Shown piece by piece: positions 28,449 through 37,794 of a DNA stretch of 61,060 nucleotides. Numbering within the stretch: the first letter of the stretch is position 1; each line of letters opens with the position of its first letter. The stretch comes from Frankia sp. QA3. Its GTDB lineage: Bacteria > Actinomycetota > Actinomycetes > Frankiales > Frankiaceae. The translations under genes were made by a program, and so were the position numbers. The DNA is taken from assembly GCF_000262465.1 (NCBI RefSeq), contig NZ_CM001489.1:381386-442445 (forward strand). The letters run 5' to 3'. The notes under the pieces were generated by a model. It was not told the DNA's origin, searched no databases, and worked only from the letters and a program-made list of their open reading frames with translations.

Positions 28449-30044
28449 TTATCGCCGGCGTACGTCGGTCTCGAAGCCGGCGTCGATCTCGGCTCCCGTG
28501 TCGCCGGTGTCGCCCGTGTCATCGGTGTCGTCGGTGTCGTCGGCCCAGGCGCGGGCGCGGTCGACGGCGGTCAGCCACCGGCGGTAGGCACGGTCGCGCT
28601 GGGCGGCCGTCATCGTCGGGCGGTAGCGCCGCTCGCTGCGCCGGTGCGCGGCGAGCGCGGCCGGGTCGGTGAAGAAGCCGGTCGCCAGCCCCGCGAGGTA
28701 CGCCGAGCCGAGCGCTGTGGTCTCGATGTTGTCCGGCACGTCGACGTCGACGCCGAGCATGTCGGCCTGGAACTGCATGAGCCACGGGTTGCGCGCGGCC
28801 CCGCCGTCCGCGCGCAGCTCCCGCACGGCGAAACCGGCGGCGCCCATCGCCTCGACGACGTCGCGGGTCCGGTAGGCGATCCCCTCCAACACCGCGCGGG
28901 CCAGGTGCGCCCGGCCGGTGCCGCGGGTGATCCCGAGCAGGGTGCCGCGGGCGCGCGGATCCCAGTACGGCGCGCCGAGGCCGGTCAGCGCCGGGACGAA
29001 GTAGACGCCCTCGTTGCCGGACAACGAGGCGGCCAGGTCGGCCGTCTCGGCGGCGTCGCGGATGACCCCGAGGGAGTCACGCAGCCAGCCGACGGCCGCG
29101 CCGGTGGACAGGATCGCGCCCTCCAGGGCGTAGCGCACGGGCTCGCCGTCGAGCTGGTAAGCGACGGTCCGCAGCAGCGACGACTGCGGCGGCGGCACCG
29201 CCGTCCCGGTGTTGACCAGGACGAACGAGCCGGTGCCGTAGGTGTTCTTGGCCTGCCCCGGCTGGAGGCAGCCCTGGGCGAACAGGGCGGCCTGCTGGTC
29301 GCCGACGGCGGCGGCGACCGGGATCCGCACACCGAGGAAGGCGTCCGGATCGGTCTCGGCGTAGACCCGGGAGCTCGGCACCACCTCGGGCAGCACCTCG
29401 GCGGGCACGCCGAACAGGTCCAGCATGTCGGGAGCCCAGGCCGCGGCGGCGAGGTCGAGCAGCAGCGTCCGGGACGCGTTGGTGACGTCGGTGACGTGGA
29501 CGGCGCCGGCGGTCAGCTTCCACACCAGCCAGGAGTCGACGGTGCCGAAGGCGATCTCGCCGCGGCCGGCCCGCCGGCGCAGTTCCGGGTCCCGATCCAG
29601 GATCCAGCCGATCTTCGTGGCGGAGAAGTAGGGGTCGAGGACCAGGCCGGTGCGGACGCCGACCGCGCCCGTGTGCCCGTCGGCGGCGAGGCGCTCGCAG
29701 CGCGCGGCCGTGCGCCGGTCCTGCCAGACGATCGCCGGACCGACCGGGGCGGCGGAGGACCGCTGCCACAACACGGTGGTCTCCCGCTGGTTGGTGATGC
29801 CCAGCGCGGCGAGGTCCGCGGGGCGGCGACCGGCGTCGGCCAGCGCCGCGGCGACGGTGTCGACGGCGCTGCGCCACAGCTCGTCGGGGTCCTGCTCGAC
29901 CCAGCCGGGCCGGGGGAACCGGGGATGGATCTCCGTATACCCACGCCCGACGACCGTCCCGTCCCGATCGAGCAGGCAGACCGTGGTCCCGGTGGTGCCC
30001 TGGTCGACCGCGGCCACCACGCAGCCCCGCGCCGGTGTGCCCAT
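28449..30044 (-). CDS. glpK: Glycerol kinase
   Basis: 531-residue FGGY-family kinase phosphorylating glycerol to glycerol 3-phosphate. It has DQGTTGTTVCLLDRDG near the N-terminus, NQRETTVLW, the substrate-site WQDRRTA, GDQQAALFAQGC, the FGGY-signature region and the C-terminal ATP site DGGAARNPWLMQFQAD. About 25 extra C-terminal residues hold acidic DDT/GDT repeats from 9-bp units. No glpF or glpD is adjacent. A complex inverted repeat lies upstream at 30137-30197. Confidence 0.96.
   Translation of the reverse strand: MGTPARGCVVAAVDQGTTGTTVCLLDRDGTVVGRGYTEIHPRFPRPGWVEQDPDELWRSAVDTVAAALADAGRRPADLAALGITNQRETTVLWQRSSAAPVGPAIVWQDRRTAARCERLAADGHTGAVGVRTGLVLDPYFSATKIGWILDRDPELRRRAGRGEIAFGTVDSWLVWKLTAGAVHVTDVTNASRTLLLDLAAAAWAPDMLDLFGVPAEVLPEVVPSSRVYAETDPDAFLGVRIPVAAAVGDQQAALFAQGCLQPGQAKNTYGTGSFVLVNTGTAVPPPQSSLLRTVAYQLDGEPVRYALEGAILSTGAAVGWLRDSLGVIRDAAETADLAASLSGNEGVYFVPALTGLGAPYWDPRARGTLLGITRGTGRAHLARAVLEGIAYRTRDVVEAMGAAGFAVRELRADGGAARNPWLMQFQADMLGVDVDVPDNIETTALGSAYLAGLATGFFTDPAALAAHRRSERRYRPTMTAAQRDRAYRRWLTAVDRARAWADDTDDTDDTGDTGDTGAEIDAGFETDVRRR
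28503..28545 (-). repeat. 9-bp repeats at the glpK 3' end
   Basis: Successive GTGTCRTCG/GTGTCGCCG triplet-pair units encoding the acidic D-D-T / G-D-T tail of GlpK on the minus strand. Confidence 0.8.
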
Positions 30045-30136
30045 CGTCGCCTCCCGTGCCGGTGCCGCCGTCGAGCCGATCTTGCCGCACTCCGGGGGAA
30101 CAGGCGCGGCGCCATGCCCGGTTGTGGCCCGGCCAG

Positions 30137-30197
30137 ATCGTGCCGAGGTCTGGGCACGGTTTCAGAGCCGAAGACCGTGCCTACGCCTCGGCACGAT
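30137..30197. promoter_or_regulatory. Nested inverted repeats upstream of glpK
   Basis: Outer perfect 12-bp arms (30137-30148 and 30186-30197, ATCGTGCCGAGG type) enclose inner perfect 8-bp arms (30153-30160 and 30174-30181, GGCACGGT type). The core CGTGCC or its complement occurs four times. TTTT follows on the plus strand. It could be a multi-site operator for glpK or a terminator for a plus-strand transcript, but no plus-strand gene precedes it. This 314-bp spacer holds nothing else recognisable. Confidence 0.7.
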
Positions 30198-30358
30198 TTT
30201 GTGCATGATTGACCACGGAAAGTTACCGAGGCTGTGGTGGCCGATGAGTGCACCAGACACCGAGGCGACCCCCCGCCCCTCGTCCGGATCCCCATGACCA
30301 CGGACCCGCTGAGGATTCACTCGTCCAGGTGTCGAACAGACCGGCCCACGGCCTCGGG

Positions 30359-31063
30359 TCAGCCCAGGCTGGACAGGTCGACGGCGGAGTCGGGCGGGGT
30401 GACGGCGGCGGGGGGGCCGTAGCCGTCGAAGGTCACCTGGTTGGTGGAGCTGCCCGCGACGGTGATCCGCAGGGGGTAGGCGGGGCCGGTGTTCGCCACG
30501 AGGAAGGCGGTGCCGTCGGGCGCCGCGGCCCGCACCGCCCGGGCGCCGTCGACCTTCTCCCGCCGCACCTCGCCGGTGAGCCCGACGAGGTAGTTGCCGA
30601 GGGAGTCGCTGAGCCGGCCGAGGGTGAAGTAGCTGTACTTGGCGGCGTCGGCGGGCGCGAGCCGGACCCACCGGTCGGCGAGCAGGTCCGCGGCGTCGCC
30701 GTCGCCCGTCGCCGTGTAGAAGGAGCGGCCGCGGCGGACGTAGGTGTCGTCGGAGATCTTGACGAGCTGGGTCCGCTGGCCGTACTCCTCGATGGTGCCG
30801 CGGGTCGTCGTGGCGGACATCACCAGGTCGTAGCGGGCGGGGGAGTCGGAGCTCGGGTCCTCCTCGGTGCCCACCACGTGCACCCCGGGGGCGGAGCGCA
30901 GCGCCGCGAGCGTGCGGGAGCCGACCTCGGCGGCCGGCAGCTTCTCCAGACCGTTGGTCTTCTCGCCCCCGCCGCCGCAGGCCGCCGCCGCGCCGAGCGC
31001 GAGCAGCAGGCCGAGCCCGAGCAGGGCCCGCCCGATCGCGCCGCTCCGTGGTCGAGCCCGCAT
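30359..31063 (-). CDS. LprG/LppX-like lipoprotein
   Basis: 234-residue exported lipoprotein. A basic start, hydrophobic core ALLGLGLLLALGAAAAC with lipobox cysteine, then a Gly/Glu linker. The mature part has alternating beta-strand character and ends TFDGYGPPAAVTPP ... VDLSSL, an end typical of actinobacterial LppX/LprAFG-like proteins, which bind lipids or sit near cell-envelope transporters. ATG 31063 has GGGGAGG 10 nt upstream; an ATG further out is unlikely since it would delay the signal peptide. Its ligand is unknown. Confidence 0.8.
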   Translation of the reverse strand: MRARPRSGAIGRALLGLGLLLALGAAAACGGGGEKTNGLEKLPAAEVGSRTLAALRSAPGVHVVGTEEDPSSDSPARYDLVMSATTTRGTIEEYGQRTQLVKISDDTYVRRGRSFYTATGDGDAADLLADRWVRLAPADAAKYSYFTLGRLSDSLGNYLVGLTGEVRREKVDGARAVRAAAPDGTAFLVANTGPAYPLRITVAGSSTNQVTFDGYGPPAAVTPPDSAVDLSSLG

Positions 31064-31238
31064 CCGTCCGTCGCCTCCCCGTCCGAGGTCCACCGGGGGT
31101 GGTCGTCCGCAGGGACGACCCGCCCGATGGTGTCGCAAGTCTGGCATCACGCCGCCAGCGCTGGCCGACCGCCTACCAGCCGTGGGTAGATGTTGTGCGG
31201 ATGCGAAACGCGGCCGGCCCCGGCGTCACGCCTGGGGC

Positions 31239-31302
31239 GGGCCTCGCCTGGGGCGGGGCTCGCCTGTGACGGGCCTCACCTGGGGCGGGGCTCGCCTGTG
31301 AC
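31239..31302 (+). repeat. 32-bp tandem duplication upstream of sufR
   Basis: Two 32-bp copies (31239-31270, 31271-31302) differing at one base, with a partial third copy just before. They lie 75-140 bases upstream of the SufR start. The 314-bp spacer has no gene. Confidence 0.95.
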
Positions 31303-31350
31303 GGACATCGCCTCGAGGTGGACCTGATCGGGGGCCCTCGGTTCGACCGT

Positions 31351-31377
31351 GTCCCGTAAATAGGGCACACTAGCGTT
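31351..31377 (+). promoter_or_regulatory. sufR-suf operon promoter region
   Basis: GTAAATAG (31356-31363) could be the -10, flanked by an imperfect inverted repeat (TGTCCC ... GGGCACA). Any transcript would have a very short leader before GTG 31378. SufR normally represses its own operon, so an operator is expected here; the exact site is inference. Confidence 0.45.
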
Positions 31378-32181
31378 GTGAAAAACGACCACGATGCCTC
31401 GGGCGGGACGGCCGACGGCCGCACCCGCGACCGGGTCGTGCGTCTGCTGCTGGAGGGCGGGTCGGCCACGGCGGCCGAGCTGTCCCGGCAGCTCGGCGTG
31501 TCCCCGGCGGCCATCCGCCGGCACCTCGACGCCATGGTCGGGGACGGCATCATCACCCCGACCGAGAGCCGGTCCCGCGAACCGCGGGGCCGCGGCCGTC
31601 CGGCCCGGCGCTACGCCCTCACCGAGGCCGGCCACCGGGCCGGTCCGACGGCGTACTCCGATCTGGCGGCCGGCGCGCTGCGGTTCCTGGCGGAGGTCGT
31701 CGGGCCCTCGGCGGTCAGTCAGTTCGCCGAGGGGCGGGCCTCCGACCTGGAGCGTCGGGTGCGCTCCGCGGTCGTCGCGGCGCCGCCGGCCGATCGCCCG
31801 GCGGCGCTGGCCGAGGCGATGACGGCCGCCGGCTACACGGCCAGCGTCTCGGAGCTGCCGACCGGTCTGCAGATCTGCCAGCACCACTGCCCGGTCCAGT
31901 TCGTCGCGGAGCGCTTCCCCGCACTGTGCGACGCCGAGACCGCGGCGCTCGCCCGGGTCCTGGACACCCACGTGCAGCGCCTGGCGACGATCGCGCACGG
32001 CGACGGCGTCTGCACGACCCACATCCCCGCTGGCGCGGCGCCGGGACCGGTTCCGGATGATCCGTCCGACCAGGACGTATTCCGTGCAGGCGGGTCGAAG
32101 CCGACCGCGTCCGACCGGGACCCCGCACCCGCGCCCCCGACCTGTTCACCGTCCCCGTCTTCGGAGGGTTCCGCCCTATGA
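31378..32181 (+). CDS. sufR: Fe-S cluster-sensing repressor SufR
   Basis: 267-residue DeoR/ArsR-type winged-helix protein. HTH at about 17-60 ([24 protein letters not shown]), a basic hinge, and a sensor domain with C167, C171, C184 and C212. The C171-x12-C184-x27-C212 spacing is what I recall for cluster-ligating cysteines of SufR proteins. The last 55 residues are low-complexity. It starts with GTG and overlaps sufB by ATGA, so repressor and operon are transcribed together. Confidence 0.94.
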   Translation: MKNDHDASGGTADGRTRDRVVRLLLEGGSATAAELSRQLGVSPAAIRRHLDAMVGDGIITPTESRSREPRGRGRPARRYALTEAGHRAGPTAYSDLAAGALRFLAEVVGPSAVSQFAEGRASDLERRVRSAVVAAPPADRPAALAEAMTAAGYTASVSELPTGLQICQHHCPVQFVAERFPALCDAETAALARVLDTHVQRLATIAHGDGVCTTHIPAGAAPGPVPDDPSDQDVFRAGGSKPTASDRDPAPAPPTCSPSPSSEGSAL

Positions 32182-33590
32182 CAACCTCTGCCGAGACCGC
32201 CCTCGAAGGCCTTGGTTCCTACAAGTTCGGATGGGCTGACACCGACGCCTACGCCGCTGACGTGGAGCGCGGCCTGTCCGAGGCGGTCGTCCGCGGCATC
32301 TCGGCGAAGAAGTCCGAGCCGTCGTGGATGACCGACCTGCGCCTCAAGGGCCTGCGGCTGTTCGAGCGCAAGCCGATGCCGACCTGGGGCGCGGACCTCT
32401 CCGGCATCGACTTCGACAACATCAAGTACTTCGTCCGGTCGACGGAGAAGCAGGCCGCCGAGTGGGCGGACCTGCCCGAGGACATCAAGGCGACCTACGA
32501 CAAGCTGGGCATCCCGGAAGCGGAGAAGCAGCGCCTCGTCTCGGGCGTCGCCGCGCAGTACGAGTCCGAGGTCGTCTACCACAAGATCCGCGAGGACCTT
32601 GAGGAGCAGGGCGTCATCTTCCTGGACACCGACTCCGGCCTGCGCGAGCACCCGGAGCTGTTCCAGGAGTACTTCGGCTCGGTCATCCCGGTCGGCGACA
32701 ACAAGTTCGCCGCGCTGAACACGTCGGTGTGGTCGGGTGGGTCTTTCATCTACGTGCCCCCGGGCGTGCAGGTGGAGATCCCGTTGCAGGCCTACTTCCG
32801 GATCAACACCGAGAACATGGGCCAGTTCGAGCGGACGCTGATCATCGTCGACGAGGGTGCCTACGTGCACTACGTCGAGGGCTGCACGGCGCCGGTCTAC
32901 TCCTCGGACTCGCTGCACTCGGCGGTCGTCGAGATCATCGTGAAGAAGAACGCGCGCTGCCGGTACACGACCATCCAGAACTGGTCGAACAACGTCTACA
33001 ACCTGGTCACCAAGCGGGCCGCCTGCCACGAGGGCGCCACGATGGAGTGGGTCGACGGCAACATCGGCTCCAAGGTGACGATGAAGTACCCGGCCGTGTG
33101 GCTGCTCGGCGAGCACGCCAAGGGCGAGGTCCTCTCGATCGCCTTCGCCGGCCCCGGCCAGCACCAGGACGCCGGCGCCAAGATGGTGCACGCCGCGCCC
33201 CGCACGTCGTCGACGATCATCTCCAAGTCGGTGGCCCGCGGCGGCGGCCGCACCTCCTACCGCGGTCTCGTGCAGATCAACGAGGGCTCCGCGGCGTCGC
33301 GGTCGACGGTCAAGTGCGACGCGCTGCTCGTCGACACCGTGAGCCGCTCCGACACCTACCCCTATGTAGACGTGCGCGAGGACGACGCCTCCATCGGCCA
33401 TGAGGCCAGCGTCTCCAAGGTCGGCGCGGACCAGCTGTTCTACCTGATGAGCCGCGGCCTGTCGGAGGAGGAGGCGATGGCGATGATCGTGCGCGGCTTC
33501 GTCGAGCCCATCGCCCGTGAGCTGCCGATGGAGTACGCCCTCGAACTGAACCGGCTCATCGAGCTGCAGATGGAAGGTGCGGTCGGCTGA
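32178..33590 (+). CDS. sufB: Fe-S cluster assembly scaffold SufB
   Basis: 470-residue scaffold subunit of SufBC2D, on which the Fe-S cluster is built. The conserved C-terminal beta-helix region includes [22 protein letters not shown], a stretch of alternating strands and [22 protein letters not shown]. Length matches the family. No low-complexity insert. Start and stop overlap sufR (ATGA) and sufD (TGATG). Confidence 0.97.
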   Translation: MTTSAETALEGLGSYKFGWADTDAYAADVERGLSEAVVRGISAKKSEPSWMTDLRLKGLRLFERKPMPTWGADLSGIDFDNIKYFVRSTEKQAAEWADLPEDIKATYDKLGIPEAEKQRLVSGVAAQYESEVVYHKIREDLEEQGVIFLDTDSGLREHPELFQEYFGSVIPVGDNKFAALNTSVWSGGSFIYVPPGVQVEIPLQAYFRINTENMGQFERTLIIVDEGAYVHYVEGCTAPVYSSDSLHSAVVEIIVKKNARCRYTTIQNWSNNVYNLVTKRAACHEGATMEWVDGNIGSKVTMKYPAVWLLGEHAKGEVLSIAFAGPGQHQDAGAKMVHAAPRTSSTIISKSVARGGGRTSYRGLVQINEGSAASRSTVKCDALLVDTVSRSDTYPYVDVREDDASIGHEASVSKVGADQLFYLMSRGLSEEEAMAMIVRGFVEPIARELPMEYALELNRLIELQMEGAVG

Positions 33591-34807
33591 TGGTCGTCAT
33601 CGACGCCACCGGGCGCCCCCCGCTGGCCTCCGGAGCCGTGCCCCGCCCCGTGCGATCGCGCAACCCGCTCGACCACGACGTGCCCACCGGCCGCGAGGAG
33701 GCGTGGCGGTTCACCCCGCTGCGCCGGCTGCGCGGCCTGCTCACCGGCCCGGACGCGGACGGGAAGGTCTCCGTCACCGTCTCCGCGCCGGCCGGGATCG
33801 CGGTCGAGCAGCTCGACGCCGCCGACCCGCGGATCGGCCGGTCGTTCACCCCCGCCGACCGGGTCGCCGCGTTCGCGATGGCCCGTGCGGGCGGCGCCAC
33901 GGCCGTCACGATCCCGGCCGAGGCCGCCCCGGCCGAGCCGGTGATCGTGCACCTGCACGGCGAGAGCCCCCGGCCCGCGGCCGGTGCCGCCGCCGGGGTC
34001 GCCTACGGCCATCTGCTCATCGAGATCGGCCCGTTCGCCTCGGCCACCGTCGTGCTCGACCACACCGGCAGCGCCACCTACGCCGGCAACGTCGAGGTGT
34101 ACGTCGGCCACGGCGCCTCGCTGACCTTCGTGTCCCTGCAGGACTGGGACGCGGGCGCCGTGCACCTCGGCGCGCACGCCTACTCGATCGGCCGCGACGC
34201 GAAGCTGCGTTCGTTCACCGTCACCCTCGGCGGCGACCTGGTCCGGCTCAACCCGACCGTCGACTACCGCGGCCCGGGTGGCGACGCCGAGCTCAACGGC
34301 GTGTTCTTCACCGACGCCGGCCAGCATCAGGAGCACCGGCTGCTCGTCACGCACACCCCGCGGTCGTGTCGCAGCCGGGTGACCTACAAGGGCGCGCTGC
34401 GCGGCGACGCGGCGCACTCGGTGTGGATCGGCGACGTCGTCATCAACGCCGACGCGGTCGACACCGACACCTACGAGCTCAACCGCAACCTGGTGCTCAC
34501 CGACGGCGCCCGCGCCGACTCGGTGCCCAACCTGGAGATCCTCACCGGGGAGGTCGTCGGGGCCGGCCACGCCAGCGCCACCGGCCGCTTCGACGACGAG
34601 GCCCTGTTCTACCTGCAGTCGCGCGGCATCCCGCCGGCCGAGGCCCGCCGGCTGGTCGTGCACGGCTTCTTCGCCGAGGTCATCGACCGCATCGAGGTCG
34701 CCGACCTGCGGGACCGGATCATGGCGTCGGTCGCCGCCCGGCTCGGCGAGACGCCGGCCGAGGACGAGCCCGCGACGCCGGCCGCGGCCGGGCAGGCGGG
34801 CGCATGA
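33590..34807 (+). CDS. sufD: Fe-S cluster assembly protein SufD
   Basis: 405-residue partner of SufB in SufBC2D. It opens with the family motif TGREEAWRFTPLRRLRGL and later has RDAKLRSFTVTLGGDLVRLN, then GHASATGRFDDEALFYLQSRGIPPAEA near the C-terminus. ATG 33590 shares a base with the sufB stop. Overlaps the Rieske gene by ATGA. Confidence 0.97.
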   Translation: MVVIDATGRPPLASGAVPRPVRSRNPLDHDVPTGREEAWRFTPLRRLRGLLTGPDADGKVSVTVSAPAGIAVEQLDAADPRIGRSFTPADRVAAFAMARAGGATAVTIPAEAAPAEPVIVHLHGESPRPAAGAAAGVAYGHLLIEIGPFASATVVLDHTGSATYAGNVEVYVGHGASLTFVSLQDWDAGAVHLGAHAYSIGRDAKLRSFTVTLGGDLVRLNPTVDYRGPGGDAELNGVFFTDAGQHQEHRLLVTHTPRSCRSRVTYKGALRGDAAHSVWIGDVVINADAVDTDTYELNRNLVLTDGARADSVPNLEILTGEVVGAGHASATGRFDDEALFYLQSRGIPPAEARRLVVHGFFAEVIDRIEVADLRDRIMASVAARLGETPAEDEPATPAAAGQAGA

Positions 34808-35163
34808 GCGCCGCCACCGACTCCGTGGCCGCGCCCCGCTGGCACCGGGTGTGCGCGCTCGCCGACCTCAAGGACGACACGGCGCTCGGCACCGAGATCG
34901 AGGGCGTGCCGGTGTGCGTCGTGCGCGCGGGCGAGCGCGTCTACGCGGTGCGCGACGAGTGCTCGCACGCCGACGTGCAGCTCTCCCAGGGCGAGGTCGA
35001 GGACGGCAAGATCGAGTGCTGGCTGCACGGGTCCCAGTTCGACCTGGCCAGCGGCAAGGCGCTGACCCTGCCGGCGATCGACCCGGTGCCCACCTACGCA
35101 GTGACCATCGACGGCGACGACGTGCTCGTCGACGTCGCACATTCGAACCCGGAACGAGGGTGA
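34804..35163 (+). CDS. Rieske-type [2Fe-2S] ferredoxin in the Suf operon
   Basis: 119-residue single Rieske domain of the non-haem dioxygenase-ferredoxin type. Cluster ligands are CSH (CxH) in DECSHADV and CWLH (CxxH) in ECWLHGSQFD. Embedded between sufD and sufC, a placement common in actinobacteria, so it may deliver electrons or act in cluster assembly; direct proof is unknown to me. Overlaps sufD by ATGA and the outer sufC start by GTGA. Confidence 0.93.
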   Translation: MSAATDSVAAPRWHRVCALADLKDDTALGTEIEGVPVCVVRAGERVYAVRDECSHADVQLSQGEVEDGKIECWLHGSQFDLASGKALTLPAIDPVPTYAVTIDGDDVLVDVAHSNPERG

Positions 35164-35171
35164 CGGCAGCG

Positions 35172-35963
35172 GTGTCGACCTTGGAGATTCGTAACCTGCA
35201 CGTCTCGGTCGAGACGGAAGAAGGCCCGCGCGAGATCCTGCGCGGTGTCGACCTCACCGTCCGCAAGGGCGAGACGCACGCGATCATGGGTCCGAACGGC
35301 TCGGGCAAGTCGACGCTGTCGTACTCGATCGCGGGCCACCCCAAGTACACCGTGACCGACGGCAGCATCACGCTCGACGGCGAGGACGTTCTCGCGATGG
35401 GCGTCGACGCCCGCGCCCGCGCCGGGATCTTCCTGGCGATGCAGTACCCGGTGGAGATCCCCGGGGTGTCGGTGTCGAACTTCCTGCGCTCCTCGGCCAC
35501 GGCCGTGCGCGGCGAGGCACCGAAGCTGCGCACCTGGGTCAAGGAGGTCAAGACCTCCATGGAGGCCCTGGAGATGGACCCGTCGTTCGCCGAGCGCGGC
35601 GTCAACGAGGGCTTCTCCGGCGGTGAGAAGAAGCGCCACGAGATCCTCCAGATGGCGCTGCTCAAGCCGAAGATCGCCGTGCTCGACGAGACCGACTCCG
35701 GCCTCGACGTCGACGCGCTGCGCATCGTCTCCGGTGGCATCGAGGCCGTGCGCGCCCAGGGGGAGACGGGCATCCTGCTCATCACCCACTACACCCGCAT
35801 CCTGCGCTACATCAAGCCCGAGTTCGTGCACGTGATGGCGGCCGGGCGGATCGTCGACGAGGGCGGGCCGGAGCTCGCCGCCGTGCTGGAGGAGTCCGGC
35901 TACGACCGCTACGTCAAGGGCGGCGGAGCCGCGGCGCCGGCGGGGGCGGGGGCGGTGTCATGA
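35172..35963 (+). CDS. sufC: Fe-S cluster assembly ATPase SufC
   Basis: 263-residue soluble ABC-type ATPase powering SufBC2D. Walker A GPNGSGKST, signature FSGGEKKRHEILQM, Walker B KIAVLDETDSGLD and the H-loop LLITHYTRIL are intact. GTG 35172 gives the standard V-S-T-L-E-I-R start; GTG 35160, overlapping the Rieske stop, adds four residues and is possible. A short Gly/Ala tail is added. Overlaps sufS by ATGA. Confidence 0.97.
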   Translation: MSTLEIRNLHVSVETEEGPREILRGVDLTVRKGETHAIMGPNGSGKSTLSYSIAGHPKYTVTDGSITLDGEDVLAMGVDARARAGIFLAMQYPVEIPGVSVSNFLRSSATAVRGEAPKLRTWVKEVKTSMEALEMDPSFAERGVNEGFSGGEKKRHEILQMALLKPKIAVLDETDSGLDVDALRIVSGGIEAVRAQGETGILLITHYTRILRYIKPEFVHVMAAGRIVDEGGPELAAVLEESGYDRYVKGGGAAAPAGAGAVS

Positions 35964-37282
35964 CGCTCACCGAGTCGCTGATCGCCGACGGCACCCCGGG
36001 CACCGCGGGCTTCGACGTCGAGCAGGTCCGCAAGGACTTCCCGATCCTGGCCCGCACGGTGCACGACGACCTGGCGCTGGTCTACCTCGACAGCGCCGCC
36101 ACCTCGCAGAAGCCGCTGGCCGTCCTCGACGCCGAGCGCGCCTACTACGAGCTGCACAACGCCAACGTGCACCGCGGCATCCACGTGCTCGCCGAGGAGG
36201 CCACCGGCCTGTACGAGGCGACACGGGACAAGGTCGCCGCCTTCATCGGCGCGACCGACCGGCGCGAGGTCGTCTTCACGAAGAACTCCACCGAGGCGCT
36301 CAACCTCGTCGCCTACGCGATGAGCAACGCCGAGACCACCGGCGCGGAGGCGGAGCGGTTCCGGCTCGGCCCCGGCGACGAGATCGTCGTCACCGAGATG
36401 GAGCACCACTCCAACCTGGTGCCCTGGCAGATGCTCGCCCGGCGCACCGGCGCCACCCTGCGCTGGATCGGGCTGACCGACGACGGCCGGCTGAACCTCG
36501 ACAACCTCGACGCGGTCATCACCGACCGGGCGAAGGTCGTCTCGATGGTCCACCAGTCGAACATCCTCGGCACGATCAACCCGGTCGAGCGGATCGTCGC
36601 CCGGGCCCGCGAGGTCGGCGCGCTCACCGTGCTCGACGGCTCCCAGTCGGTGCCGCACAACCCGGTGGACGTCGCCGCGCTCGGCGTGGACTTCCTGGCC
36701 TTCACCGGCCACAAGATGTGCGCGCCGACCGGCGTCGGGGTGCTCTGGGGGCGCTACGAGCTCCTGGAGGTCATGCCGCCGTTCCTCGGCGGCGGCGAGA
36801 TGATCGAGATCGTCACGATGGAGGGGTCGACCTACGCCGCCCCGCCGCACCGCTTCGAGGCCGGCACCCCGATGATCAGTCAGGTCGTCGGGCTCGGCGC
36901 CGCCGTCGACTACCTGACGGCGCTGGGCATGCCGGCGATCGCCGCGCACGAGCACGCCGTCACCGCGTACGCCCTCGACGCGCTCGCCACCGTGCCCGGA
37001 ACGCGGATCATCGGCCCGCCGACCGTGGAGGACCGCGGCGGGGCGATCTCCTTCGTCCTGCACGACGACGCCGGCCGGGCGATCCACCCGCACGACGTCG
37101 GCCAGCTCCTCGACGAGCGCGGCATCGCCGTGCGCGTCGGCCACCACTGCGCCCGGCCGGTCTGCCTGCGCTTCGGCGTGCCGGCCACGACCCGGGCGTC
37201 GTTCCACCTGTACACGACGACCGGCGAGGTCGACGCGCTGGTGGAAGGTCTGCACGGGGTTCGGAGGTTCTTCTCGAGGTGA
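35960..37282 (+). CDS. sufS: Cysteine desulfurase SufS
   Basis: 440-residue PLP enzyme mobilising sulfur from cysteine. The PLP lysine is in FTGHKMCAPTG, and the catalytic cysteine in RVGHHCARPVCLRFG, the group II form that works with SufU. Also YLDSAATSQKP near the N-terminus and EMEHHSNLVPWQ. Overlaps sufC (ATGA) and sufU (GTGA). Confidence 0.97.
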   Translation: MTLTESLIADGTPGTAGFDVEQVRKDFPILARTVHDDLALVYLDSAATSQKPLAVLDAERAYYELHNANVHRGIHVLAEEATGLYEATRDKVAAFIGATDRREVVFTKNSTEALNLVAYAMSNAETTGAEAERFRLGPGDEIVVTEMEHHSNLVPWQMLARRTGATLRWIGLTDDGRLNLDNLDAVITDRAKVVSMVHQSNILGTINPVERIVARAREVGALTVLDGSQSVPHNPVDVAALGVDFLAFTGHKMCAPTGVGVLWGRYELLEVMPPFLGGGEMIEIVTMEGSTYAAPPHRFEAGTPMISQVVGLGAAVDYLTALGMPAIAAHEHAVTAYALDALATVPGTRIIGPPTVEDRGGAISFVLHDDAGRAIHPHDVGQLLDERGIAVRVGHHCARPVCLRFGVPATTRASFHLYTTTGEVDALVEGLHGVRRFFSR

Positions 37283-37794
37283 AGCTCGATTCCATGTACC
37301 AGGAGATCATCCTGGATCACTACCGCAACCCGCTGCACCGCGGCCTGCGCGACCCGTTCGACGCCGAGGTGCACCACGTCAACCCGACCTGCGGCGACGA
37401 GGTCACCCTGCGGGTGAAGGTCTCCGACGGGGTCGTCGAGGACGTCTCCTACGAGAGCGAGGGCTGCTCGATCAGCCAGGCCTCGGCGAGCGTCATGAGC
37501 GACCTGGTCATCGGCAAGAAGGTCGACGAGGCGCTGGAGCTCGAACGCGAGTTCCTGGCGCTGATGCAGTCGCGGGGTACCGCGGAGGGCGACGAGGACG
37601 TGCTGGAGGACGCGGTGGCGTTCGCCGGCGTCTCCAAGTATCCCGCCCGGGTAAAGTGCGCCCTGCTGTCCTGGATGGCCTGGAAGGACGCGACGGCCAA
37701 GGCCGTCGACCCGGCCGCCGCCACCGGCGCCTCCGTCGCCGCGCCCGCGCCCGCCGGCGCACCCCTCGACGTACCCGAGCAGGAGAAGCCATGA
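37279..37794 (+). CDS. sufU: Sulfur acceptor/transfer protein SufU
   Basis: 171-residue IscU-like protein that accepts persulfide sulfur from SufS by zinc-ligand swapping in Gram-positives. The three cysteines are in NPTCGDEV, EGCSISQAS and VKCALLSW. The core is about 145 residues, then an Ala/Pro tail. GTG 37279 gives V-K-L-D-S-M-Y-Q-E, a typical SufU start, with GGAGG 11 nt upstream. Overlaps sufS and sufT. Confidence 0.96.
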   Translation: MKLDSMYQEIILDHYRNPLHRGLRDPFDAEVHHVNPTCGDEVTLRVKVSDGVVEDVSYESEGCSISQASASVMSDLVIGKKVDEALELEREFLALMQSRGTAEGDEDVLEDAVAFAGVSKYPARVKCALLSWMAWKDATAKAVDPAAATGASVAAPAPAGAPLDVPEQEKP

